NCBI GenBank assembly: GCA_964596135.1
Contig: CAZQTF010000207.1
Span: 1 to 6,623 of the forward strand
Length of the DNA: 6,623 nucleotides
Direction of reading: 5' to 3'
From: JADJNW01 sp964596135
GTDB lineage: Bacteria > Bacteroidota > Bacteroidia > Chitinophagales > Saprospiraceae
Position 1 is the stretch's first letter. Each line of letters starts with the position of its first letter. Below are positions 1 to 5,994 of this stretch, piece by piece. Below the pieces are notes generated by a model. That model ran no database searches, had not been told where the DNA came from, and saw only the letters and a list, made by a program, of their open reading frames with translations. Position numbers and translations under genes: made by a program.

Positions 1-319
1 TTATAAAATGCTTAAATTGTTGATGAAATTGTAAAGCTTCGATTAATGTAAATTCTTCAATCAAATCAATATATGGTGCAGCGTAGCTCAGGTGGCGATA
101 GATTTCGTCGGATGGCAATTTTTTATTTTCCAGCAAAAACTGGATTTTACCTTTGGAGGGTGTGAGATGACCGGAAAGCATTTTCAGCAAAGTGGATTTA
201 CCCGAACCATTGGGGCCAGTGATGGCGTAGGTGCTATTGGCATTAAAATGTAGGGTTACATTGCGCAATACCCATTCGAATTTGTAGCGCTTGGCAACGT
301 TCTGAAATTCAATCCTCAT
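1..319 (-). CDS. ABC transporter ATP-binding protein, N-terminal 106 residues (gene cut by left edge)
   Basis: This is the start of an ABC-type ATPase; no stop is reached before the window edge. The protein begins MRIEFQNVAKRYKFEWVLRN and has a perfect Walker A at residues 35-43 (GPNGSGKST), followed by a typical LLKMLSG helix. The Q-loop region at residues 77-86 reads LSYAAPYIDL, with no glutamine where most ABC ATPases have one. I recall similar AAPY-type sequences in Bacteroidota ABC ATPases, so this may be normal for the subfamily. The signature motif, Walker B and any permease lie outside the window. Its ATG overlaps the last 11 bases of lpxA, so it is probably translationally coupled and co-transcribed with the lpx genes. 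It would act at the inner membrane with a permease encoded further left. The substrate cannot be told from this fragment; a role in envelope lipid export is only a guess from context. Confidence 0.93.
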   Translation of the reverse strand, partial: MRIEFQNVAKRYKFEWVLRNVTLHFNANSTYAITGPNGSGKSTLLKMLSGHLTPSKGKIQFLLENKKLPSDEIYRHLSYAAPYIDLIEEFTLIEALQFHQQFKHFI

Positions 320-1154
320 CCCGCACGCCTCTTTCCTCGTTTTTTACCTTGCTGCCATTGATCTGGCGGAACCCTTTCATGATACCCACTTCATTAGAGG
401 TAGCTTCTTCTACAAAAGCCATAATGCGGTCGCGTTCTCCGCTTTGTTCTATTTCCTGTTTGATGATCTGAATTGCGTTGGATACTTTATAACCTTTAAC
501 AAACAAAATACGGTAAATATCCTGAATATGGTTGATTTGCTCCGGAGTAAAACCCCGTCGCTGCAAACCGATCACATTGACGCCGGCATACGAGAGCGGT
601 TCCCGCGCTGCTTTCACAAATGGTGGCACGTGCTTGCGCACCAAAGAACCGCCCGCCACAAAGCTATGCGCCCCAATGTGGATAAACTGCTGCACTGCCA
701 CCAAACCTTCGAGAATCGCCCAGTCTTCAATTTCAACGTGCCCGGCGAGGTTGACATTATTAGCAAGGATCACATGATCGCCCAAAATGCAGTCATGTGC
801 TACGTGTACATACGCCATGAGGAGACAATGCTTCCCCACAATGGTTTTGTTGGCATAGGATGTGCCGCGATTGATCGTGACATATTCGCGTACCGTAGTA
901 AAATCCCCAATTTCGGCGGTGGTGTGCTCTCCTTTGAATTTTAAATCCTGCGGAATAGCAGAAATCACGGCGCCGGGAAAAATCTTACAGTTTTTGCCGA
1001 TGCGAGCGCCGTCGAAAACAGTGACATGCGCACCGATCCATGTATTGTCGCCAATGACAACATCTCTGTCAACATAACAGAATGGACCAATTTGGACGTT
1101 CTCCCCGATTTTGGCTTCGGGATGGATGACCGATAGGGAGTGGATATTATTCAT
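309..1154 (-). CDS. lpxA: Acyl-ACP:UDP-N-acetylglucosamine O-acyltransferase LpxA
   Basis: LpxA catalyses the first step of lipid A synthesis in the cytoplasm, moving a 3-hydroxyacyl chain from ACP to the 3-OH of UDP-GlcNAc. The protein has 281 residues against 262 in E. coli; the extra length is mainly a charged C-terminal tail after about residue 262. Residues 10-175 form hexapeptide repeats (IGENVQ, IGPFCY, IGDNTW and so on) of a left-handed beta-helix. The catalytic histidine is H120 in VHVAHDC (E. coli H125), and LAGH at 137-140 matches the E. coli H144 region. The helical C-terminal domain starts near GLQRRGFTPEQ. G168 aligns with the acyl-length ruler G173 of E. coli, which would fit a long (C14 or longer) hydroxyacyl chain; this is inference. 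E. coli H160 is replaced by Q155 (AVQQF). The ATG follows the lpxC-fabZ stop after one base (TAAAATG), and the end overlaps the ABC gene by 11 bp. Confidence 0.97.
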   Translation of the reverse strand: MNNIHSLSVIHPEAKIGENVQIGPFCYVDRDVVIGDNTWIGAHVTVFDGARIGKNCKIFPGAVISAIPQDLKFKGEHTTAEIGDFTTVREYVTINRGTSYANKTIVGKHCLLMAYVHVAHDCILGDHVILANNVNLAGHVEIEDWAILEGLVAVQQFIHIGAHSFVAGGSLVRKHVPPFVKAAREPLSYAGVNVIGLQRRGFTPEQINHIQDIYRILFVKGYKVSNAIQIIKQEIEQSGERDRIMAFVEEATSNEVGIMKGFRQINGSKVKNEERGVRDED

Positions 1155-1155
1155 T

Positions 1156-2547
1156 TTAAGAGCGCTTGACGATTTGAGCAGTTAATTCAGCTTCAGATAC
1201 AATTTTGTTACCCACGTAGGCAGTGCCGTACATCTGGCAAATGCCGCGTCGAATCGGCGCCATGAGTTCCATTTTAAACAGAACTGTGTCGCCGGGCAAC
1301 ACTTTATGTTTGAACTTAGCGTTGTCTATTTTAAGAAAATAAGTATCCCAGTTTCCGGGGTCTTCTACGGTAGAAAGCGCGAGAATACCGCCGGTTTGCG
1401 CCATAGCTTCGATTTGTAATACGCCTGGCATCACTGGGTTGTTGGGGAAGTGCCCCTGAAAATAAAATTCATTAAATGTAATATTTTTTACGCCCACCAC
1501 GTGTGTTTCCGATAATTCAATGATTTTGTCAATCAACAGGAAAGGATAACGGTGGGGTAGCCACTCCGCGATTTGCACCGTATTAAATAACGGCTCCTGG
1601 TCGGGATCATATTTAGGCTTACCTTTTAGCTTTTTTTGCTCTAAATAATGCTTTTTGAGAATTTTGGTAAATTCCACATTGGTTTTATGTCCTGGTTTGG
1701 TCGCTACGATACGCCCTTTGATTGGTACGCCGAGCAAAGCAACATCCCCCACTACGTCGAGCAACTTATGGCGTGCAGGCTCATTTTTGAAATGCAATTC
1801 AAGCGTATTCAGTATTCCAGTGTCTTCAACTTTTACGCTGGGCTTGCCCAGAAGCTTTGCCAGTTGATCCAATTCTTCCTGCGACATCAGACGATCCACA
1901 ATTACGATGGCATTGTCCAGATCGCCGCCTTTGATCAGGTTTTGCTTGTACAAATATTCCAGTTCATGCAAAAAAACGAAGGTACGGCATGGTGCAATTT
2001 CTGTTTCAAAATCATGCATGTTTTTCAGAGAGGCAAACTGTTGTCCCAATACCGGCGAATTAAAATCAATCAGCGCGGTCACTTCAAAGACATCGGATGG
2101 CAGTGCCATCATTTCCGATCCTGTTTCTTCATCACGATAGACAATCGGCTCCTCGATTTCAAAATATTCCCGCGGTTCATCTTGTTCTTCTAATCCTGCT
2201 TCCCGCAATGCTTTGACGAAAGGCATGGCGCTGCCATCCAAAATTGGCGCTTCAGGACCATCCAATTCCATTAATACATTGTCAATTTGCAAGCCAGTGA
2301 GCGCCGACAGAACGTGCTCTACAGTATTTATCTGAGCTTTACCCACCTGAAGGGTGGTACCCCGCTGGGTAGAAACAACGCGATTGACATCGGCATTGAT
2401 GACAGGTTGCCCCTCCAGATCAATCCGCTGGAATTTGTAACCGTGGTTTACCGGGGCTGGCTGAAACGTTAGGGTGACTATTTTGCCCGTGTGCAAACCT
2501 ACACCCTTGACGGACACCGATTTTTTGATCGTGTTTTGTTTAGACAT
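1156..2547 (-). CDS. lpxC-fabZ: Bifunctional UDP-3-O-acyl-N-acetylglucosamine deacetylase / 3-hydroxyacyl-ACP dehydratase (LpxC-FabZ fusion)
   Basis: This natural fusion has 463 residues. The LpxC half (about 1-305) removes the acetyl group from UDP-3-O-acyl-GlcNAc, the committed step of lipid A synthesis. Its zinc ligands are H78 (TVEHVLSAL), H260 and D264 (RHKLLDVVGD), with E77 as the catalytic base and H287 in PGHKTN. After a lysine-rich linker (about 303-318, KKLKGKPKYD) the FabZ half dehydrates 3-hydroxyacyl-ACP. It has the hot-dog fold motif GHFPNNPVMPG at 365-375, with H366 and E380 as the catalytic pair, spaced 14 residues apart as in E. coli FabZ. The fusion is well known in Bacteroidota. 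I chose the ATG at 2547 (MSKQNTIKKSVSVKGVGLHT) although the frame stays open to an ATG at 2652. The extra 35 residues are low-complexity and Q/S-rich, family members begin near the chosen start, and a -7 promoter element lies inside the extension. No strong Shine-Dalgarno sequence is present. lpxA follows one base after the stop. Confidence 0.96.
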   Translation of the reverse strand: MSKQNTIKKSVSVKGVGLHTGKIVTLTFQPAPVNHGYKFQRIDLEGQPVINADVNRVVSTQRGTTLQVGKAQINTVEHVLSALTGLQIDNVLMELDGPEAPILDGSAMPFVKALREAGLEEQDEPREYFEIEEPIVYRDEETGSEMMALPSDVFEVTALIDFNSPVLGQQFASLKNMHDFETEIAPCRTFVFLHELEYLYKQNLIKGGDLDNAIVIVDRLMSQEELDQLAKLLGKPSVKVEDTGILNTLELHFKNEPARHKLLDVVGDVALLGVPIKGRIVATKPGHKTNVEFTKILKKHYLEQKKLKGKPKYDPDQEPLFNTVQIAEWLPHRYPFLLIDKIIELSETHVVGVKNITFNEFYFQGHFPNNPVMPGVLQIEAMAQTGGILALSTVEDPGNWDTYFLKIDNAKFKHKVLPGDTVLFKMELMAPIRRGICQMYGTAYVGNKIVSEAELTAQIVKRS

Positions 2548-2577
2548 ATCTCTACTATCGGCTGATATTTTTCTCTG

Positions 2578-2585
2578 CAAAGATA
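2578..2585 (-). promoter_or_regulatory. Bacteroidota-type -7 promoter element for lpxC-fabZ, lpxA and the ABC gene
   Basis: Read on the minus strand this is TATCTTTG, an exact match to the Bacteroidota primary-sigma -7 consensus TAnnTTTG. Its last base lies 30 bases before the lpxC-fabZ ATG, giving an expected leader of roughly 25 bases. It sits in the 118-bp gap between lpxD and lpxC-fabZ and supports the shorter lpxC start. I see no clear TTG-type -33 element at the usual spacing, so the call rests on the -7 element and its position. Confidence 0.6.
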
Positions 2586-2665
2586 ATTGTTTTTGTGACT
2601 GTGGTATTGGTTTCTGAATACTGCTTTCTGATGGTTGATGATGGATTTGCACTATAGAAAGATAC

Positions 2666-3709
2666 TCAGTCGGATGGTTTTACACTTTTATTCACTTTTT
2701 TTTCCAAATCCAGCAGTAGTTTGTACAAATTCGGAAGTTTTTTGAAAATCGCATAAGAGCGTACATAGTCGTTGTAAGGGATAGCCGGGTAGCCAAAAAG
2801 CGCCGTGTTAGGCTCTTTTACATTGGAAGCAATACCGCTTTGCGCCTGAATTTGGGTGCCATCCGCAATGGTGAGATGGCCAACAAACCCTACCTGACCG
2901 CCAATTCGACAGTTTTTACCAATTTTGGTGCTGCCGGCGATGCCTGCCTGCGCGGCGATCACTGTGTTTTCGCCGATCTCTACATTGTGTGCTACCTGAA
3001 TCAGATTGTCTAATTTTACGCCGGCGTGGATTACAGTGGAGCCCATAGTTGCCCGATCAATGGTTGTGCCCGCCCCAATTTCCACATTATTGCCGATGAG
3101 TACATTTCCGGTTTGGGGAATTTTTTGGTAAGTGCCATCCGCCTGTGGCGCAAAACCAAAGCCATCGCTGCCGATCACCACATTGGAGTGAATCACGCAA
3201 TTATCACCAATTATGCAATCGTGCATAATTTTTACCCCCGGATAAATGATCACATTTTTGCCTATTTCCACATTTCTGCCGATATATACCTGGGTTGCAA
3301 TTTGGCAGCCGGCGCCTATTTTGGCATGCTCTTCAATAACAGAGAACATACCTACCGCAATGTTTTCGCCCAGCATAGCGGTAGGGTGCACAAAAGCCTG
3401 CGCGGAGATTCCCGAACTTACCTTGATCTGGCTGCCGTATTTTTCCAACAAAAGCGAAAGTGAGCTATATACATTCTCCACCCGTACAAGCGTCGCCGCA
3501 ATCGGCTGCTTGGGCTGAAAATCCCTGCTTACCAGCAAAACAGAGGCGGTCGTGGTATAGGCAAAATCCTCATATTTGTCATTCGCCAGAAAAGTAATCG
3601 TACCTTTTCCACCTTCTTCAATTTTGCTCGGGCGACTCACCTTCACTTCGGGGTCCCCTTCTACACTTCCATTCAGTAATTGCGCTATTTCAAGTGCTGA
3701 CAGTTGCAT
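2666..3709 (-). CDS. lpxD: UDP-3-O-(3-hydroxyacyl)glucosamine N-acyltransferase LpxD
   Basis: LpxD is the third lipid A enzyme; it adds a second 3-hydroxyacyl chain from ACP to the 2-amino group of UDP-3-O-acyl-glucosamine in the cytoplasm. The protein has 347 residues (E. coli 341). Residues 1-100 form the N-terminal uridine-binding domain (MQLSALEIAQ start, ITFLAN at 38-43). Residues 105-295 are hexapeptide repeats of the left-handed beta-helix, and the C-terminus ends in a helix after PYNDYVRSYAIFKKLPNLYK. The catalytic histidine is H241 in NLIQVAHNVEIG (E. coli H239); the family hallmark SDGFGFAP is at 181-188. The frame is open to an ATG at 3772, but the extra 21 residues translate a tandem DNA repeat and the promoter, and family members begin at the chosen ATG. 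An A8 run on the coding strand (2696-2703) lies 11 codons before the stop, so slippage there would change only the tail. Confidence 0.97.
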   Translation of the reverse strand: MQLSALEIAQLLNGSVEGDPEVKVSRPSKIEEGGKGTITFLANDKYEDFAYTTTASVLLVSRDFQPKQPIAATLVRVENVYSSLSLLLEKYGSQIKVSSGISAQAFVHPTAMLGENIAVGMFSVIEEHAKIGAGCQIATQVYIGRNVEIGKNVIIYPGVKIMHDCIIGDNCVIHSNVVIGSDGFGFAPQADGTYQKIPQTGNVLIGNNVEIGAGTTIDRATMGSTVIHAGVKLDNLIQVAHNVEIGENTVIAAQAGIAGSTKIGKNCRIGGQVGFVGHLTIADGTQIQAQSGIASNVKEPNTALFGYPAIPYNDYVRSYAIFKKLPNLYKLLLDLEKKVNKSVKPSD

Positions 3710-3713
3710 GGAG

Positions 3714-3721
3714 CAAAGGTA
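3714..3721 (-). promoter_or_regulatory. -7 promoter element of lpxD, close enough to give a leaderless mRNA
   Basis: On the minus strand this reads TACCTTTG, an exact TAnnTTTG match. Only four bases (CTCC) separate its last base from the lpxD ATG. As Bacteroidota transcripts normally start about 4-7 bases past this element, the RNA would begin at or next to the start codon. An A7 run on the plus strand (3723-3729) lies immediately upstream of it. No TTG-type -33 element is evident. Confidence 0.55.
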
Positions 3722-3732
3722 GAAAAAAAGTT

Positions 3733-3762
3733 GGTTATTGGTATATCGGTTATTGCGGTATC
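3733..3762. repeat. Tandem direct repeat, two 15-bp units, upstream of lpxD
   Basis: Two adjacent units, GGTTATTGGTATATC (3733-3747) and GGTTATTGCGGTATC (3748-3762), match at 12 of 15 positions. They lie 11 bases upstream of the lpxD -7 element, covering the place where a -33 element or an activator site would be. A regulator-binding site is possible; a chance duplication is equally consistent with two copies only. Confidence 0.6.
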
Positions 3763-3859
3763 GAAAGATCAAAATATTTCCACGACGAAAGAGTTTTTTG
3801 TAAAAAAAGCCGCCAGCCTGAAAGCTTTAAATCATAAGCCCGAAAGTCGAATTGTTGTG

Positions 3860-3867
3860 TATCTTTG
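3860..3867 (+). promoter_or_regulatory. -7 promoter element of hemC
   Basis: TATCTTTG matches TAnnTTTG exactly and is identical to the element before lpxC-fabZ. It overlaps the upstream TTG at 3865, so that codon could not be in the transcript made from this promoter. The next in-frame TTG, at 3886, lies 18 bases further on and fits a short leader. No convincing -33 element is seen. Confidence 0.6.
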
Positions 3868-3885
3868 AGAAAATTTTTTCGAGCA

Positions 3886-4782
3886 TTGGACAAAATTATC
3901 AGAATCGGAACGCGGGGCAGCAAGCTGGCCCTTTGGCAATCAGAATTTACACAACAACAACTCGCCGCTGCCGGCTTCCAAAGCGAACTTGTCATTATTA
4001 AAACCAAAGGCGACCAGATTCAGCATCTGAGTTTCGATAAAATCGAAGGAAAAGGATTTTTTACCAAAGAAATCGAAGAAGCACTCCTACGCGGCGACGT
4101 GGATATGGCAGTGCATTCCATGAAAGACCTTCCCACGGCGCAGCCCCAAGGGCTGGCAATAACGGCGGTCTCTTATCGCGATAATCCTGCTGATTGGCTC
4201 ATCATACGCCCCGAAGCGAAACAGGAAGGGCAATTATTTCAATTAAAACAAAACGCGACTGTCGGCACTTCTTCGGCACGGCGCAAAGCACAGTTGCTCG
4301 ACTTTCGGAAAGACATACAAATCAAAGACATACGTGGCAACGTCCCGACCCGTCTGGAAAAATTACAAACCGGTGACTTCGATGCCATTCTGCTCGCCGC
4401 GGCAGGACTAAGCCGCCTGAAGCTGGACTTGTCGAATCTTCACATAGTGCAATTCAATCCCCGAGAGTTTATTCCTGCGCCGGCGCAAGGTGTACTCGCC
4501 TTCCAAACCCTCCAAGACGATGTGGAAATGCGTCGGATTTTGAAGCACATTCATCACCCTGATGTATCGGCAGTGACCAATGTGGAACGCAAAGTGCTCC
4601 AACTCATGGAAGGCGGTTGTCATATGCCTCTGGGCGTATTCTGTGAGCGCGACCAACAAGGCAATTTCCATGTGTGGGCAGCAGTAGCCGATGCCTGGGA
4701 TGCACCGGTGCGCCGGGCACGGCTGTCATCAAGTACCAGCTTTAGATTAGCGGAGCAAATAGTTGAAATATTAAAAAAGTAA
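3886..4782 (+). CDS. hemC: Hydroxymethylbilane synthase (porphobilinogen deaminase), TTG start
   Basis: HemC joins four porphobilinogen molecules into hydroxymethylbilane in the cytoplasm, in the tetrapyrrole/heme pathway. With the start at 3886 it has 298 residues, close to the usual 300-315. It opens DKIIRIGTRGSKLALWQSE, the standard N-terminus. KGFFTKEIEEALL and AVHSMKDLP follow; the aspartate of HSMKD is D81, equivalent to catalytic D84 of E. coli. GTSSARRKAQL and DIRGNVPTRL form the arginine-rich substrate and cofactor region. C245 in EGGCHMPLG carries the dipyrromethane cofactor. There is no ATG between the in-frame stop at 3835 and the codon for the M in DVDMAV, so a non-ATG start is required. 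TTG 3886 is preferred to TTG 3865 because the latter lies within the -7 element and would add seven atypical residues. The gene diverges from lpxD and precedes hemD by 77 bp. Confidence 0.96.
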   Translation: MDKIIRIGTRGSKLALWQSEFTQQQLAAAGFQSELVIIKTKGDQIQHLSFDKIEGKGFFTKEIEEALLRGDVDMAVHSMKDLPTAQPQGLAITAVSYRDNPADWLIIRPEAKQEGQLFQLKQNATVGTSSARRKAQLLDFRKDIQIKDIRGNVPTRLEKLQTGDFDAILLAAAGLSRLKLDLSNLHIVQFNPREFIPAPAQGVLAFQTLQDDVEMRRILKHIHHPDVSAVTNVERKVLQLMEGGCHMPLGVFCERDQQGNFHVWAAVADAWDAPVRRARLSSSTSFRLAEQIVEILKK

Positions 4783-4826
4783 GAACCATAGATTTTCTGA
4801 ATCTTGAAGATGTAGGAAATTTATTT

Positions 4827-4836
4827 TTTGATCAAA
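4827..4836. repeat. 10-bp perfect palindrome in the hemC-hemD gap
   Basis: TTTGATCAAA is a perfect palindrome 23 bases before the hemD ATG. Upstream in the same 77-bp gap there is a weak hairpin (AGATT 4790-4794, five-base loop, AATCT 4800-4804) too short to be a confident terminator. A T-rich near-match to the -7 element also ends at 4830, with one T too many. hemD could therefore be read through from hemC or have a weak promoter of its own. The element may be chance. Confidence 0.35.
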
Positions 4837-4859
4837 TCTGATAGCGCGACAAATCGCAA

Positions 4860-5525
4860 ATGCCTAAAGTATTCATAAGCAGGGAGTTATCGCCCGACAG
4901 CGTTTTTTTGCAAAAACTGGTAGCGGCTGGCTATGAAGTGATTGGCAAATCATTGGTGCAATTTTCTTCGGTTTCGTTCACTACCCTGCCCGACACCGAC
5001 TGGATTTTTTTTTACAGCAAAACAGCGGTCGGCTTCTTTTTTGAAACTTCGCGGAAAGCGGATTTACCAATCAACGCCCAGTTGGCTGCCCTCGGAGAAG
5101 GAACCGCCAAAGCTATTGAAAAGCAAGGCTTTCAGACAAATTTTACCGGCAACGGCGAGCCTTCGGCAACGGCGAAAGCGTTTTTAAACATTGCAAAAGG
5201 AAAAAGGGTGCTGTTTCCCAGAGCAGCAAATTCCCGCCAATCCATTCAACAATTACTTGAAAATCAAATTATTGTTATTGATTTGATCGTTTATCAAAAC
5301 GAACCGCGAACCGACTTTGCCTTGCCAATATGCCAATGGCTGGTGTTCACCAGTCCGCTCAATGCCGAGGCTTATTTTCAGCGTTATCCGTTGCAAGCCA
5401 ATCAAAAAATTCTGGCAATTGGCGAAACTACCGCGCAAACTTTGCGTAAACTAAAGCTGATAAATCCGTACATTTCCGATTCGCCTTCCGAGGAGGCGCT
5501 GGCAAATATTATTTTAGAGGAATAA
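4860..5525 (+). CDS. hemD: Uroporphyrinogen-III synthase HemD
   Basis: HemD closes hydroxymethylbilane, the HemC product, to uroporphyrinogen III with inversion of ring D. The protein has 221 residues, somewhat shorter than the typical 240-260. HemD is poorly conserved, and the call rests on several family landmarks: the opening MPKVFISREL, WIFFYSKTAVGFFF at 48-61, LAALGEGTAKAIEKQGF at 75-91, GKRVLFPRAANSR at 114-126, the VYQN turn at 144-147, LVFTSPLNAEAYF at 161-173 and ILAIGETTAQTL at 184-195. These fit the two alternating halves of the HemD fold. Its place directly after hemC on the same strand strongly supports the assignment. A run of nine T at 5005-5013 encodes the IFFY stretch and would shift the frame early in the protein if slippage occurred. 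I see no clear ribosome-binding site, which is common in Bacteroidota. Confidence 0.92.
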   Translation: MPKVFISRELSPDSVFLQKLVAAGYEVIGKSLVQFSSVSFTTLPDTDWIFFYSKTAVGFFFETSRKADLPINAQLAALGEGTAKAIEKQGFQTNFTGNGEPSATAKAFLNIAKGKRVLFPRAANSRQSIQQLLENQIIVIDLIVYQNEPRTDFALPICQWLVFTSPLNAEAYFQRYPLQANQKILAIGETTAQTLRKLKLINPYISDSPSEEALANIILEE

Positions 5526-5553
5526 ATTGTATAATACTGAAAGCGAGGATATT

Positions 5554-5994
5554 ATGTTGAAAAATATAATCAAAATGCGTCGCTTGATATGCCTCTACCT
5601 GTTTTCGGGTACCCTCCTGCTGTTGCAGGCATGCAACGGCGCCGAAGAACAACCTGCCACGGCCGATTTTGACGTGTTTTTCGACAAGTTTCACCGCGAT
5701 AGCCTATATCAAATGCAGCACATTACCTTCCCACTCGAAGGGCTGCCTTCCGATGCCAACGCCGAAACGATCGCTTCCGGCAGCTTCCGCTGGGATGCCG
5801 AAAACTGGCAACTCCATCGCCCGTTTAACAACGCCAACCACGAGTTTTCAAGAGAACTATTAAGTTTTGGCAACGACCTGGTGATCGAAAAAATCATTCA
5901 TAAAAGTGGTGAGTATGGCACTATCCGCCGCTTCGCCAAAATGGGCAACGAATGGTACCTCATCTATTACGCCGGAATGAATCGGATAGAATAA
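5554..5994 (+). CDS. Small lipoprotein, DUF4348-like
   Basis: The function is unknown. The 146-residue protein starts with basic MLKNIIKMRR, then a hydrophobic segment (11-25) and a lipobox LLQAC with the lipidated cysteine at C27, so it is exported and lipid-anchored. Residues 39-61 (DFDVFFDKF, RDS, ITFPLEG) resemble the opening of DUF4348, a domain of Bacteroidota lipoproteins; I recognise this from memory. Further landmarks are SFRWDAENW (77-85) and the C-terminal EWYLIYYAGMN (133-143), which suggest a small globular beta-rich domain. The start at 5554 is chosen over an upstream TTG at 5527 because AGGA (5546-5549) precedes it with four-base spacing; an ATG at 5575 would also keep the signal peptide. 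After C27 come NGAEEQ; the acidic pair is only a weak match to surface-export signals of Bacteroidota lipoproteins. It lies 28 bp after hemD and is probably co-transcribed, without an evident heme-binding motif. Confidence 0.85.
   Translation: MLKNIIKMRRLICLYLFSGTLLLLQACNGAEEQPATADFDVFFDKFHRDSLYQMQHITFPLEGLPSDANAETIASGSFRWDAENWQLHRPFNNANHEFSRELLSFGNDLVIEKIIHKSGEYGTIRRFAKMGNEWYLIYYAGMNRIE

Noticed and set aside
444..944. 166-codon open frame on the plus strand
   Set aside because: It lies opposite lpxA, whose catalytic motifs and full length are clear, and its translation has no recognisable family features.
1648..2193. 181-codon open frame on the plus strand
   Set aside because: It lies opposite the LpxC part of the fusion; the composition is that of an antisense shadow.
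2548..2652. N-terminal 35-residue extension of LpxC-FabZ
   Set aside because: It is Q/S-rich, absent from the family, and contains a -7 promoter element.
3026..3463. 145-codon open frame on the plus strand
   Set aside because: It is antisense to the hexapeptide repeats of lpxD and has no family features.
3710..3772. N-terminal 21-residue extension of LpxD
   Set aside because: It translates the promoter and the tandem DNA repeat; LpxD proteins start at the ATG at 3709.
3759..3850. Four GAAAG words in the lpxD-hemC gap
   Set aside because: The spacing is irregular and the word is only five bases long, as expected by chance in AT-rich DNA.
5527..5553. TTG start for the lipoprotein
   Set aside because: The ATG at 5554 has an AGGA site and gives a normal signal peptide; the TTG abuts the hemD stop without such a site.
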